A stretch of 64,000 nt of DNA. Source: a bacterium 210917-SL.2.15. Lineage in GTDB: Bacteria; Bacillota; Clostridia; Oscillospirales; Oscillospiraceae. The translations under genes and the position numbers were made by a program. Below, in pieces: positions 31,757 through 41,046 of the stretch (its first letter is position 1; the number at the start of each line of letters is the position of its first letter). The stretch is taken from contig JAJCJC010000001.1 of the NCBI GenBank assembly GCA_020555605.1, positions 1 to 64,000 on the forward strand, read 5' to 3'. The notes beneath the pieces were generated by a model. That model saw nothing but the letters and a program-made list of their open reading frames with translations, was not told where the DNA came from and searched no databases.

Positions 31757-32374
31757 TTATACTGAACCATCTGCTGTATCTTCTGCAGCGGAAAACTCGG
31801 AAAAGGTCACGGTAAACACAGTCTGCCCCTCCGTTTGAACCTCCGCACGCAGCGGCAAATGATTGGATGCGAACCAAACCGTATAGTCGATTTTTCCATT
31901 GTCCTGACCGGTGGTGTCAAACACCAGGCATAAGCACTCTTCACCGTCGATACTTTCTGTGCCTTTTTCGAGAATATATCCTTCCCGAATGGCATCCACC
32001 ACCATAGGCAGGATCTGGGCCGGAATCAGCTCCTGACTGCTGACCGATCCCGCCGCTAGGCTCATATCGTCGTAGTGCAGCGACAGATCGTCCCCGTGAA
32101 ATTCTGCGGCGACGCCCGTCAGCGATTCCGGCGCAAGTACCTCCACCCAAGCCGTGCCGTCTGCGTTCCAGTCACATCGCAGCGTGTATTCTTCCACCTC
32201 ATTTTCCCGATCACAGCGCACATCCGCCGTCATGGCGCACCCCGTCAGCGCGCGGTATTCCTCCTGCAGCATCTGCGCGCCGTCTTTCTGCTCCGTCCCG
32301 CCCGGCATCGGCGCGCAGGCGCTCAGCGTCAGACTCAGTCCTATCATCAGTACACAAACTGCTTTTCCGCGCAC
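31757..32374 (-). CDS. Lipoprotein, LolA-like or sporulation-type
   Basis: The 205-residue protein begins MRGKAVCVLMIGLSLTLSAC, a lipoprotein signal peptide with lipobox LSAC (Cys20). The mature part has LTGCAMTADVRCDRENEVEE, DWNADGTAWVEVLAPESLTG and an IDYTVWFASNHLPLRAEVQT segment, a LolA/outer-membrane-lipoprotein-carrier-like beta fold that in Clostridia is found in cell-wall or spore-related lipoproteins. The precise role is unknown. It lies between nnr (27 bases upstream) and a strong terminator, so it probably ends the nnr transcript. Confidence 0.65.
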   Translation of the reverse strand: MRGKAVCVLMIGLSLTLSACAPMPGGTEQKDGAQMLQEEYRALTGCAMTADVRCDRENEVEEYTLRCDWNADGTAWVEVLAPESLTGVAAEFHGDDLSLHYDDMSLAAGSVSSQELIPAQILPMVVDAIREGYILEKGTESIDGEECLCLVFDTTGQDNGKIDYTVWFASNHLPLRAEVQTEGQTVFTVTFSEFSAAEDTADGSV

Positions 32375-32401
32375 ACATGTTCCTCCTGTATCATTCCGTT
32401 T

Positions 32402-34054
32402 TTACCGGCCCTGCAGCTCCATCACCGCTGCGGCAATCTGCCCGATCAGATCGGACGGGAGCATGGAAACCTCGCCCAGCTCCTGCGCTGCCCGGTCACC
32501 GGCACGGCCATGCAGCCACACGGCGGCGCAGGCCGCCGCATAAGGCTCCACACCCTGTCCCAGGAGCGCCAGCAGCATACCCGAAAGCGCGTCGCCGCTG
32601 CCACCCTTGGCCATGCCAGAATTCCCTGTGGTGTTCACCGCAGCACGTCCGTCTGGCGCAGCCACGATAGTGCGATGCCCCTTGAGCACCAAAACACAGT
32701 CCCAGCGCTTAGCAAAATCCTGTGCCGCCCTCAGGCGGTCAGTCTGCTCCAAATCCCCGCCCAGCCGGGCAAACTCACCGTCATGGGGTGTCAAAACAGT
32801 GACTCGTCCTGCACGCTGGTACAAACTATCCATATGCGCGCAAAGTGCATTTATGCCATCGGCATCCAAAAGAAGGGGCTGTTGGATTACAGAAACCAAG
32901 CGACAAAGCAAAGCATCACTCTCCCCGCTCCGTCCCAGGCCGGGCCCGATCAGCGCCGCATCGCATCCGCGCAGCTTTTCCATAATCCCCTCATAAGCCG
33001 CCGCAGAAAGCTTTCCATTTTGTTCCGGCAACGGATAGGCCATTTCCTCCAGGCACTTGCCCGCCACGACACCCCATGCGGAAGACGGCGTCCCCACTGT
33101 CACCAGTCCCGCCCCCATACGGGCACAGGCATGGGCCGCCAGCACCGGGGCACCCGTGAAGCCTACGCTGCCGGCCAAGATATAGTCTTTTCCGAAATCG
33201 CCCTTGTGACCGTCCGCCCTGCGTGACGGAAGGGCCTCTTTCACCATCACGGCGTCAATGCTTTCCACGTTCAGCGTCTGTGTGGCGATCACTTCCTCCG
33301 GGATACCGATGTCGTGGACAATCAAACGGCCCGTATACAGGGCGCCCTGGTCAACAAACTGTCCGGGTTTCGCCAGAGAAAAGGTCACCGTGGCCGCCGC
33401 ACGGACAGCACAGCCCAATACCTTTCCCGTATCAGCATGCAGGCCGCTGGCAATATCCGCAGATACCGTCGGAATATCATTGTACGTATTCATCAACGCA
33501 ATGGCAAGGGCAAAAAGCCCGCTTACCTCCCGGCACAGGCCTACGCCAAACAGGGCATCGACAAAGACGTCGCACCCGGCACACCAGGCATACATCTCAC
33601 AGAGATCGGTTGTATCCGTGGGAAAAGGCCGCAGCGTCAGGCCGACTTCCGCTAACCTCCGCTCCATGGCAGCCGTATCGGGCGTCAACCTGCTCCGATC
33701 CCCCACCAGAAACACGGCAGCGTCCCAGCCTCGTTCTTTCAGCAGCCGGGCGGCTGCCACTCCGTCACCGCCATTGTTGCCAGGTCCGACAAACACAGCG
33801 ACGCGCCTCTCTCCCTGCCCAGGCGTTTTCTTCCACGTCCGACGGCAGTCCCCAATCAAAATCTCCCCGGATACTTCCGGCAAAAACAGCTTCTTTTCCC
33901 GACCTGCAGAGATTCCCTGTTCCCCGGCCAGATCTCCCACCACGTCGGCGATCCCCTCCGCCGCCCGCTCCATCAGATCCAGCGAGGGAATGCCCCGCTC
34001 TTCTATGGCAACGCGGTCCATCTCTTTCATCTGTGCGGCAAAAGCCAGTTTCAT
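32402..34054 (-). CDS. nnr: Bifunctional NAD(P)HX epimerase and dehydratase
   Basis: The 550-residue protein repairs hydrated NAD(P)H. The N-terminal epimerase domain has VAIEERGIPSLDLMERAAEG and the phosphate-binding FVGPGNNGGDGVAAARLLKE. The C-terminal dehydratase domain, kinase-like, has HKGDFGKDYILAGSVGFTGA, LLDADGINAL, TVLTPHDGEFARLGG and NSGMAKGGSGDALSGML, the conserved NGGDG and GSGDxLxG signatures of NnrD. The order and length are those of the fused Nnr. The TIGR04076 gene ends 15 bases upstream, so the two are probably cotranscribed. Confidence 0.92.
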   Translation of the reverse strand: MKLAFAAQMKEMDRVAIEERGIPSLDLMERAAEGIADVVGDLAGEQGISAGREKKLFLPEVSGEILIGDCRRTWKKTPGQGERRVAVFVGPGNNGGDGVAAARLLKERGWDAAVFLVGDRSRLTPDTAAMERRLAEVGLTLRPFPTDTTDLCEMYAWCAGCDVFVDALFGVGLCREVSGLFALAIALMNTYNDIPTVSADIASGLHADTGKVLGCAVRAAATVTFSLAKPGQFVDQGALYTGRLIVHDIGIPEEVIATQTLNVESIDAVMVKEALPSRRADGHKGDFGKDYILAGSVGFTGAPVLAAHACARMGAGLVTVGTPSSAWGVVAGKCLEEMAYPLPEQNGKLSAAAYEGIMEKLRGCDAALIGPGLGRSGESDALLCRLVSVIQQPLLLDADGINALCAHMDSLYQRAGRVTVLTPHDGEFARLGGDLEQTDRLRAAQDFAKRWDCVLVLKGHRTIVAAPDGRAAVNTTGNSGMAKGGSGDALSGMLLALLGQGVEPYAAACAAVWLHGRAGDRAAQELGEVSMLPSDLIGQIAAAVMELQGR

Positions 34055-34069
34055 CGTCCCATTCTCCTT

Positions 34070-34417
34070 TCAGCACACTGGCGTATAATTGATTTTCGCC
34101 ACCTCATCTGTGGCTTCCAGTTTAAAAATCACCGGGCGCAGTCCATCATTACAGCTGCAAATAGCAACACCGGGTTTGCGGATCCAGTCACCAAAATAAA
34201 ATACATCCTCCCCAGCTCCATGCGCCAGGGTAAAAGCATATTGATATATGGCTTTCCAGGCCTCATCACAAAAGCCCTCAGGTTTGGCGTAATCGGCATA
34301 AAACACCTGTCCCGCCTTCAGCATAGGGCATGCCGAAAGTCCTTCGGTGCCATATTCCCGCGCCAGCTCCTTGTCGAGTGTTGTCTTCAGCACTGTGATC
34401 TTTACTTTTCTCATCAT
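34070..34417 (-). CDS. TIGR04076-family protein
   Basis: The 115-residue protein starts MMRKVKITVLKTTLDKELAR and has CPMLKAGQVFYADYAKPEGF, AFTLAHGAGEDVFYFGDWIR and AICSCNDGLRPVIFKLEAT. This is the pattern of the TIGR04076 family of small cytoplasmic proteins with conserved cysteines; no biochemical role is established. The start is ATG 34417, ten bases after GGAGG; ATG 34414 is also possible. It forms a transcript with nnr. It is not preceded by a visible strong promoter. Confidence 0.8.
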   Translation of the reverse strand: MMRKVKITVLKTTLDKELAREYGTEGLSACPMLKAGQVFYADYAKPEGFCDEAWKAIYQYAFTLAHGAGEDVFYFGDWIRKPGVAICSCNDGLRPVIFKLEATDEVAKINYTPVC

Positions 34418-34577
34418 TACGGTTTATCCTCCTGGCCATCCGATTTCTCAAACACGCACCGATCCTCTGGCCGCCGGCTTTCTCTTTCTTTCGGCGTCCA
34501 TATGGTTTGATCTTCATTTTACTCCATTTTCCCCTTGCATTTCAATGGCTTTTATGCTATAAATAGTAACTGATACT

Positions 34578-34819
34578 AGCTATGAACGGGAAAATAGCGG
34601 AGCATGTGCATCTTTCAGAGAGAAACGGCCGGCGGCTGAAAGCCGATTCGATGGACACCGCTTAGTTCGCCCGGGAGCGGTCTGCGAGAGCAGAACGGGT
34701 ATCCCTCCGTTAGCAGGGTTTTGAAGTGTCCGCGCAGGGATCTGTGCACGGAAAATGCGGGTGGTACCGCGGAAGGTTTGCCTTTCGTCCCCATAGAGGG
34801 GATGAAAGGCATTTTTTAT
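34578..34819 (+). ncRNA. T-box leader upstream of the pheST region
   Basis: The leader carries the T-box sequence GGGTGGTACCGCGG at 34759-34772 and the terminator stem GCCTTTCGTCCCC/GGGGATGAAAGGC (34780-34810) followed by TTTTTT. Uncharged tRNA binds the stem-I specifier loop and the T-box bulge and prevents termination. The specifier should be a Phe codon, given the downstream genes, but I did not assign it with confidence. The first downstream frame is a damaged DUF2500 gene, then pheS. Confidence 0.92.
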
Positions 34820-34861
34820 GAAAGGATCAGGCAAGAGGAACGCAATGGGATATAGATTATA

Positions 34862-35246
34862 TAAATAATAGCGGTTATGGCGGCTTTGATTTGTTCGGCA
34901 TTCTGATTATCCTCATCGTCATTGCTGTATTTGCCTTTGTTATCGTGCGCGGCATCGCAGAATGGAACCGGAACAATCATTCCCCCCGGCTGGACGTTGA
35001 GGCCGCCGTCGTCGCCAAACGCACCGACGTCTCCCACTATCATCACCCCAATACGGGCGATGCCACCGGCTTCCACGGCTTCCATACCTCCACTTCCACC
35101 ACGTATTATGCCACCTTCAGGTTGCCAGCGGCGACCGCCTGGAGCTGCGCGTCAGCGGCAGGGAGTATGGAGCACTCGCCGAAGGCGATAAGGGGACCCT
35201 GTCCTTCCAGGGCACCCGGTATTTGCATTTTTCCCGCATCGGCTGA
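34862..35246 (+). pseudogene. DUF2500-family gene with a frameshift
   Basis: The first part reads NNSGYGGFDLFGILIILIVI, an N-terminal membrane helix, then RGIAEWNRNNHSPRLDVEAA and a TSTSTTYYATF strand, as in DUF2500 proteins. After YYATF one base is missing near 35118. The other frame then gives the expected VASGDRLELRVSGREYGAL to GTRYLHFSRIG and stops at TGA 35244-35246. No ATG is in frame with the first part; TTG 34891 or a lost start is possible. A full protein would have about 125 residues. It is unusual between a T-box and pheS. Function is unknown. Confidence 0.7.
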
Positions 35247-35284
35247 TGCATGGTATACGATCTCACACAAAGGAGTTTATGAAT

Positions 35285-36310
35285 ATGAAAGAACAACTGT
35301 CAAAGATCCGCACGGAAGCGCTGGCGGCGTTTTCTTCCGCGCAAACCGCAGCAGAGCTGGACGCCCTACGCGTGCAGTATCTCGGGAAAAAAGGCGAGCT
35401 GACCGCCGTGCTCAAGCAGATGGGCCGTCTGAGCGCCGAGGAACGCCCCGTCATGGGCCAGATGGCCAACGAAGTGCGCACCGTCCTGGAGCAGGCCCTG
35501 GAAAAAACCGGCGCCCGACTGGAAGAAGCCGCTCTGGAAGAGCGGCTTAAGGCGGAAACCGTGGATGTGACCGTTCCCGGCAAGGCGCAGAAGATCGGCC
35601 GCAAGCACCCCATGTATATCGCCCTGGACGAGATCAAAGACATTTTTGTAGGCATGGGGTTCACCGTGCTCGACGGGCCGGAAATCGAACTTGCCACATA
35701 CAACTTTGACAAGCTCAACGCCGAGGAAGGCCACCCCTCCCGCGACTGGTCTGACACGTTTTATTTCGATAAAGACAGCCGCGTGATGCTGCGCAGCCAG
35801 ACCAGTCCCATGCAGGTGCGCGCCATGGAAACCATGGAACTGCCCATCCGCATCATCGCGCCGGGCCGTGTGTACCGCAAGGATGAGGTGGACGCCACCC
35901 ACTCTCCCATGTTCCACCAGGTAGAAGGCATGGTCATTGACAAGGGCGTGACCATGGCCGATTTGAAAGGCACGCTGAACACTGTGATCGAAAAGCTCTA
36001 TGGCGAAGGGACTGTGACCCGCTTCCGTCCCCACCACTTCCCCTTCACCGAACCCTCCTGCGAAATGGACATCCAGTGCCACAAATGCGGCGGCCGCGGC
36101 TGCCCCACCTGTAAGGGCGAGGGCTGGATCGAAGTGCTGGGCGCGGGCATGATCCACCCCAACGTACTGCGCATGAGCGGCATCGACCCGGAAGAATATT
36201 CCGGCTGGGCTTTCGGTATGGGGCTGGAGCGCATGGCCATGGGCCGCTTCAAAATTGCTGATCTGCGCTTGATTTTTGAGAACGACGTGCGTTTCCTGGA
36301 ACAATTTTAA
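35285..36310 (+). CDS. pheS: Phenylalanyl-tRNA synthetase alpha subunit
   Basis: The 341-residue protein has the N-terminal coiled-coil helix (KEQLSKIRTEALAAFSSAQT) that binds tRNA and the class II catalytic core: RHP-like GRKHPMYIALDEIKDIFV, HSPMFHQVEGMVIDKG (motif 2) and AFGMGLERMAMGRFKIADLR (motif 3). A four-cysteine segment CHKCGGRGCPTCKGEGW is seen, as in many Firmicute PheS. ATG 35285 has nine bases from AGGAG; ATG 35279 is too close. It pairs with PheT into an (alpha-beta)2 enzyme that charges tRNA-Phe. Expression is probably controlled by the T-box at 34578. Confidence 0.97.
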   Translation: MKEQLSKIRTEALAAFSSAQTAAELDALRVQYLGKKGELTAVLKQMGRLSAEERPVMGQMANEVRTVLEQALEKTGARLEEAALEERLKAETVDVTVPGKAQKIGRKHPMYIALDEIKDIFVGMGFTVLDGPEIELATYNFDKLNAEEGHPSRDWSDTFYFDKDSRVMLRSQTSPMQVRAMETMELPIRIIAPGRVYRKDEVDATHSPMFHQVEGMVIDKGVTMADLKGTLNTVIEKLYGEGTVTRFRPHHFPFTEPSCEMDIQCHKCGGRGCPTCKGEGWIEVLGAGMIHPNVLRMSGIDPEEYSGWAFGMGLERMAMGRFKIADLRLIFENDVRFLEQF

Positions 36311-36371
36311 CGGTTCCCTCTTTCCCTCGTACAGGAATTCAATTTCCATATATATAAAGGAGAACAAATCC

Positions 36372-39065
36372 ATGTTATTGAGCAGAAAATGGCTCAGCGA
36401 GTTTGTCACCGTTGCGGCCAATGATAAAGAATTTGACGAGGCCATGACCCTCTCCGGCTCCAAAGTGGAGACCACTGAGGATTTGGGTGCAGAGATCTCC
36501 AATGTGGTGGTGGGACGCATCCTGTCCATAGAACGCCACCCTGACAGCGACCATATGTGGATCTGCCAAATCGACGCGGGGCAGGCCGAGCCGGTGCAGA
36601 TCGTCACCGGCGCCTGGAACATCCACCCCGGCGATCTGGTGCCCGTGGCACTGCACAAGTCCACGCTTCCCGGCGGCGTAAAAATCGAAAAGGGCAAGCT
36701 GCGCGGCGTAGTGTCCAACGGTATGATGTGCGGTCTTTCTGAACTGGGCCTGGACGAGCGGGATTTCCCCTATGCTGTCATTACTGCTGCCGCTATTCTG
36801 GGCGATTATAAGGCCATTGATCCAGCCAAGCCCTCCATTCCCGCTGATATTCAGCCTGGAGCTAAAATTTATGGTCCCGTAGTAGCCGCCCGGGTAGAAC
36901 ACGTGGAAAACGCCGGAGTGAATCAGTGGAAGTGCTCCCTCAGCGACGGTGCGGCATCGTATGAGATTGTATCCCCGTGCCAAAACCTGCACGAAGGCGA
37001 TCTGGTGGCCTACAACACCAAAGCAGAAAGCATCTGCACCCTCTCCGACCTGCGTGCCGAGCAAAAAGAGTTCCCTCACTGTATCTCCGATGGTATCTTC
37101 ATTCTCCATGAGGACAACATCCAACCCGGCAATGACATCAAGGGCGTGATCAACGCCGACGACCATGTGGTGGAATTTGAGATTACCCCCAACCGTCCTG
37201 ACTGCCTGAGCGTCATCGGTCTGGCCCGGGAAGCCGCGGCGACGTTCGACGCAGAGCTGCATCTGCATGAGCCGGTTGTCAAAGGCGGCGCGCCGGGCAA
37301 TCTGACGGAACTGCTGGATGTGGAAACGCCGGCGGCTGACCTGTGCCCGCGCTACACAGCCCGCATGGTGCGCAATGTAAAAATTGCGCCCTCCCCCAAA
37401 TGGATGCGCGAGCGCCTGCGGAGCATGGGCGTGCGCCCCATCAACAACATCGTGGATATCACCAATTATGTAATGCTGGAATACGGTCAGCCCATGCACG
37501 CCTTTGATTACCGTTATGTGAAGGGCGGCAGGATCATCGTCCGTCGGGCTGAGGATGGCGAGACCCTCACCACCCTGGACGGCAATGTGCGTACACTGAC
37601 GCACGACCATCTGGTAATTGCCGACGACACCCGGGCCGTAGGCCTGGCCGGCATCATGGGCGGCGAAAATTCCGAAATCGTCTCCGACACCGTGGACGTG
37701 GTGCTTGAATCAGCCAACTTCAACGGCACCTGCATCCGCAAGGGCGCCCTGTCTCTGGGCATGCGCACCGAGGCCAGCGCCAAATTTGAAAAGGGCCTGG
37801 ATAGTCTCAACACTCTGCCTGCTGTCAACCGCGCCTGCGAATTGGTGGAACTGCTCGGCGCCGGTGAAGTGGTGGACGGTGTGATCGATATTCTGAATTA
37901 TGTACCCAACCCCACCGTTTTGAAGCTGGAGCCAGAGAAGATCAACGCTCTGCTGGGCACCGACGTATCCCGCGAAGAAATGGTCTCCATTCTCAAGAAA
38001 CTTTCTTTCGAGATCGATGAAAACGATATGGTCACCGTTCCCTCTTGGCGCGGCGATGTAAAAGAAATGGCGGATCTGGCAGAGGAAGTGGCCCGTTTCC
38101 ATGGCTACAACAACATCCCCGTCACCCTGATGCGGGGACAGACCACCCTGGGCGGCTATTCCGAGGCCCAGCAGCTGGAACGCACATTAGGAGCTGTGTG
38201 CCGCACCTGCGGATACGATGAAATCATTACCTATTCCTTTATTTCTCCCACCTATTACGACAAGATCCGCTGGCCGGAGGACGCTTCGCGCCGCCAGTCG
38301 TTCAAAATTCTCAATCCTCTGGGCGAAGATACCTCTATCATGCGTACCACTACCCTGCCCTCCATGCTGGAGATTTTGACCCGCAATTACAACTATCGCA
38401 ACAAGTCCGCCCAGCTGTATGAAATCGGCCGCGTCTATCTGCCCGGCGGAGAAGATGGCCTTGCGATGGAATCCAAATATCTGACATTGGGCGCCTATGG
38501 CCCGGATATGGATTTCTTCACCCTGAAAGGCACAGTGGAAGCCATTCTCAAAGAGATTCGCGCAGAGGATATCCATTTCCAGGCCATTCAGGAAAATCCC
38601 TCCTATCACCCCGGCCGCTGTGCCGCTGTGTGGAGCGGCAAGCAGCTCCTGGGTGTGTTTGGCCAGATCCATCCCCTGACGGCCAAGAACTATGATGTAG
38701 ACGGTGTGTTCTATTGCGCCGAGTTGAGCTTTGAGGCGCTGTTGGCCGCCCGGGGCGCAGACCCGGAATATGTCCCCCTGCCTAAATTCCCCTCTGTGAC
38801 CCGTGACATCGCCGTCGTGTGCGATGAAGCGATTACCGTGGGCGCACTGGAAGCATGTATCCGCCAAGGTGCAAAAGGCCTTTTGAAAGAGTGCGCCCTG
38901 TTCGACATCTACCGCGGCAAAGGCATTGACGAAGGGAAAAAGAGCGTGGCTTTCAACTTGGTGCTCCGCTCCGACGAACGCAGCCTGACCGCAGAAGAGG
39001 CTGACGCAGACGTGCAGCACATTCTGGACACGCTGAAAGAGCAGCTGGGCGCGGTGCTGCGCTGA
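36372..39065 (+). CDS. pheT: Phenylalanyl-tRNA synthetase beta subunit, with an extra tRNA-binding-like domain
   Basis: The 897-residue protein has the usual PheT parts: an EMAP II-like tRNA-binding domain (about 44-126, VVVGRILSIERHPDSDHMWI to GMMCGLSELGL), a B3/4 editing domain (ITPNRPDCLSVIGLAREAAA), a B5 domain, a core without catalysis, and the FDX-ACB C-terminal domain (PKFPSVTRDIAVVCDEAIT). It is about 90-100 residues longer than the common form of about 800. The extra segment, residues 135-247, repeats the first domain in diverged form: VVAARVEHVE, NQWKCSLSDG, CQNLHEGDLVAYN. ATG 36372 follows AAAGGAGAAC. It lies 61 bases after pheS. Confidence 0.95.
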   Translation: MLLSRKWLSEFVTVAANDKEFDEAMTLSGSKVETTEDLGAEISNVVVGRILSIERHPDSDHMWICQIDAGQAEPVQIVTGAWNIHPGDLVPVALHKSTLPGGVKIEKGKLRGVVSNGMMCGLSELGLDERDFPYAVITAAAILGDYKAIDPAKPSIPADIQPGAKIYGPVVAARVEHVENAGVNQWKCSLSDGAASYEIVSPCQNLHEGDLVAYNTKAESICTLSDLRAEQKEFPHCISDGIFILHEDNIQPGNDIKGVINADDHVVEFEITPNRPDCLSVIGLAREAAATFDAELHLHEPVVKGGAPGNLTELLDVETPAADLCPRYTARMVRNVKIAPSPKWMRERLRSMGVRPINNIVDITNYVMLEYGQPMHAFDYRYVKGGRIIVRRAEDGETLTTLDGNVRTLTHDHLVIADDTRAVGLAGIMGGENSEIVSDTVDVVLESANFNGTCIRKGALSLGMRTEASAKFEKGLDSLNTLPAVNRACELVELLGAGEVVDGVIDILNYVPNPTVLKLEPEKINALLGTDVSREEMVSILKKLSFEIDENDMVTVPSWRGDVKEMADLAEEVARFHGYNNIPVTLMRGQTTLGGYSEAQQLERTLGAVCRTCGYDEIITYSFISPTYYDKIRWPEDASRRQSFKILNPLGEDTSIMRTTTLPSMLEILTRNYNYRNKSAQLYEIGRVYLPGGEDGLAMESKYLTLGAYGPDMDFFTLKGTVEAILKEIRAEDIHFQAIQENPSYHPGRCAAVWSGKQLLGVFGQIHPLTAKNYDVDGVFYCAELSFEALLAARGADPEYVPLPKFPSVTRDIAVVCDEAITVGALEACIRQGAKGLLKECALFDIYRGKGIDEGKKSVAFNLVLRSDERSLTAEEADADVQHILDTLKEQLGAVLR

Positions 39066-39163
39066 ACACAAGAATCCCGGCATGGTTCTCCCACCGTGCC
39101 GGTAAGCCTCCCAGATTTATCCAATGATTTTTCTTAAAAGTGCTTAAAGAATTGGAAAAGGCT

Positions 39164-39192
39164 TTGACAGCGCCTTATAAAGTGTGTATAAT
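39164..39192 (+). promoter_or_regulatory. Promoter of ireB
   Basis: TTGACA (39164-39169), 17 bases and TATAAT (39187-39192) are an exact housekeeping promoter 55 bases before ireB. Confidence 0.92.
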
Positions 39193-39246
39193 AAGAGACT
39201 GTAATCATAAGCACACTGCCGAATTTCTGGGAAAGGGGGAATCCAC

Positions 39247-39492
39247 ATGGTAGATCTGACACGTCAATTCAATATCAGCCAGGAAAAGGACGAAGAGATC
39301 AAGCAGATCATGACCACAGTCTACCAGGCGCTGGAAGAAAAAGGGTACAATCCTATCAACCAAATCGTGGGCTATATCCTTTCCGAAGATCCCACTTATA
39401 TCACCAACCACAACCATGCCCGTACGCTGATCCGCAAGATCGACCGCGACGAGCTGCTGCAGGTGCTGGTGAAAAGTTATTTGCGCACTTGA
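39247..39492 (+). CDS. ireB: IreB-family regulatory phosphoprotein (UPF0297)
   Basis: The 81-residue protein starts [20 protein letters not shown] and has [20 protein letters not shown] and [20 protein letters not shown]. This is a complete IreB, a Firmicute protein phosphorylated by the Ser/Thr kinase IreK/PrkC in Enterococcus and linked to cephalosporin tolerance. It usually precedes ruvX in Firmicutes; here a terminator follows at 39517, so it is transcribed alone. Length is normal, and it has its own promoter. Confidence 0.93.
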   Translation: MVDLTRQFNISQEKDEEIKQIMTTVYQALEEKGYNPINQIVGYILSEDPTYITNHNHARTLIRKIDRDELLQVLVKSYLRT

Positions 39493-39516
39493 GGGATGAG
39501 CGATCTGTTTTAACAG

Positions 39517-39547
39517 GGCGCCGCTGTTTTGCAGCGGCGCCTTTTTT
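39517..39547 (+). terminator. Terminator of ireB
   Basis: GGCGCCGCTG and CAGCGGCGCC pair over TTTTG and are followed by TTTTTT. Confidence 0.9.
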
Positions 39548-39718
39548 ACCGCTTCCCCCTGCCGCCCGGCGCGTGCCTGCCGCTGAAAAAAGCGCGCATT
39601 CCAGCCTGCACCGCGGCATTTGCCGCTTGCACGGCGCGCAACCCCATGCTATCATCGGGCTTGGACAAAGGAGTTCCCGGCGAACCCCTTTGTCCTGTTT
39701 TTTACAGGAGGATGCGCT

Positions 39719-40417
39719 ATGAAAAAACGAATGATCGGACTCGTTCCGCTGGTCGATGCGGAACGGGAAAGCTATTGGATGCTGCCCGGATACATGAACG
39801 GCATCGAACAGGCCGGCGGGATCCCGGTCATGCTTCCGCTCACGGCCGACCCGGACACGCTGCAGCAGTTGGCAGATACCCTGGACGGCTTCCTCCTCAC
39901 CGGCGGCCAGGATGTTTCCCCCGTGTTTTATCAGGCGCAAACAGTGGCGCACTGCGAAGCATGCTGCGCCGAACGCGACGCCATGGAACAAGCGTTGTTC
40001 GGTATTGCCTGGGCACAGGACAAGCCGATCCTGGGGATCTGCTGCGGCATCCAGCTGATCAACATCCTCCTGGGCGGGATGCTGTATCAGGATCTACCCA
40101 CGAAGCACCCTTCCCCGGTTCAGCACCGCCAGGCGCCGCCTTATACCGACCCCTGCCATACGGTGGGTCTGGTGGAGGGAAGCCCCCTGCATTGGCTGCT
40201 GAGGCAGGAAGTCCTTCCGGTGAACAGCTGCCACCACCAGGCTGTGAACACATTGGCCTCGGAGCTTTCCCCCATGGCGGTGTCCGAAGACGGGCTAATC
40301 GGGGCCGTGTATGCGCCGGGCCGCCGGTTCCTGTGGGCCGTGCAGTGGCATCCGGAATTTTTTGATCCGACGGATTGGCTGAGCCGGGCGATTTTCTCAT
40401 ACTTTCTCCGCTCCTGA
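39719..40417 (+). CDS. Gamma-glutamyl-GABA hydrolase-family amidotransferase (peptidase C26)
   Basis: The 232-residue protein is a class I glutamine amidotransferase-like hydrolase: GFLLTGGQDVSPVFYQAQ, then the nucleophile elbow PILGICCGIQLINILLGG (Cys in G-I-C), and the catalytic His in AVQWHPEFF. This is the PuuD/C26 group, which cleaves gamma-glutamyl bonds such as in gamma-glutamyl-GABA. The second Cys of GICCG replaces the usual Arg. The start is ATG 39719 after ACAGGAGGAT. It is alone in its transcript, and the substrate is not certain. Confidence 0.88.
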   Translation: MKKRMIGLVPLVDAERESYWMLPGYMNGIEQAGGIPVMLPLTADPDTLQQLADTLDGFLLTGGQDVSPVFYQAQTVAHCEACCAERDAMEQALFGIAWAQDKPILGICCGIQLINILLGGMLYQDLPTKHPSPVQHRQAPPYTDPCHTVGLVEGSPLHWLLRQEVLPVNSCHHQAVNTLASELSPMAVSEDGLIGAVYAPGRRFLWAVQWHPEFFDPTDWLSRAIFSYFLRS

Positions 40418-40635
40418 CTCTCTCGCAGACCAGGCAACGCTCAGCGCCGCCCGGTTTCAGTTTGAAAAATAGATCCTCTGCCGCAGATTTTTTTGCCCCG
40501 GATTGTCCCCCGTTTTTTCCACTTGTTCTAAAAAGCAGGCATTTCAGACGAAATCAAAGCCTTTTATGAAAAATTCGTAAAAATTTAGACAATTTTTAAT
40601 AATTGATTACAAATTGTTTTTTCTCTCGTCCCACG

Positions 40636-40664
40636 TTGACAAAGTGGTGAAAATCTGTTACAAT
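40636..40664 (+). promoter_or_regulatory. Promoter of the 100-residue protein gene
   Basis: TTGACA (40636-40641), 17 bases and TACAAT (40659-40664) precede the gene by about 30 bases. The surrounding region is strongly A/T-rich, which may add an UP-like element. Confidence 0.88.
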
Positions 40665-40695
40665 TTGGTTACAAACTTTTTTGAGAGGTGTCACT

Positions 40696-40998
40696 ATGGC
40701 AGTAGCAAAAACTGCAAAATCCGAAGGGCTGATTTACAACGGCCATCCCCTGCGCAGAAAAGATAACCTGATTTATTACGGTACCATGGCCGAGAAATAT
40801 ATTATCCAAATGCAGATTCTGGAAACCAAAAAGGAAAAAGACCTCGACATTGCGACCAAAGTGGCCGTACAGTTGCAGTTGACCGATCCTACGCTCAGCT
40901 CCAAGCGCCGCGTGGAAAAGAAAACCGAAAAAGACAGCCTGTACGCCGCCATGGATCTGGCGACCGTCTGGCTGGATCGGGCTTTGGCTGGCAAATAA
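40696..40998 (+). CDS. Conserved small cytoplasmic protein of unknown function
   Basis: The 100-residue protein begins MAVAKTAKSEGLIYNGHPLR and has YGTMAEKYIIQMQILETKKE, LDIATKVAVQLQLTDPTLS and a final DSLYAAMDLATVWLDRALAG helix. It has no signal peptide or membrane segment. I do not recognise a named domain. A strong promoter and a GAGAGG site indicate active expression, and the NlpC/P60 gene follows within 50 bases, so cotranscription is possible. Confidence 0.72.
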   Translation: MAVAKTAKSEGLIYNGHPLRRKDNLIYYGTMAEKYIIQMQILETKKEKDLDIATKVAVQLQLTDPTLSSKRRVEKKTEKDSLYAAMDLATVWLDRALAGK

Positions 40999-41046
40999 TC
41001 GACTGCACCAATTCACCAACGACTTTTACAAAGGAGAGAACTAAGA

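Noticed and set aside
35366..36718. 450-residue open frame on the minus strand
   Set aside because: It lies over pheS and the start of pheT on the opposite strand, has no ribosome binding site or family features, and reflects the codon bias of GC-rich genes.
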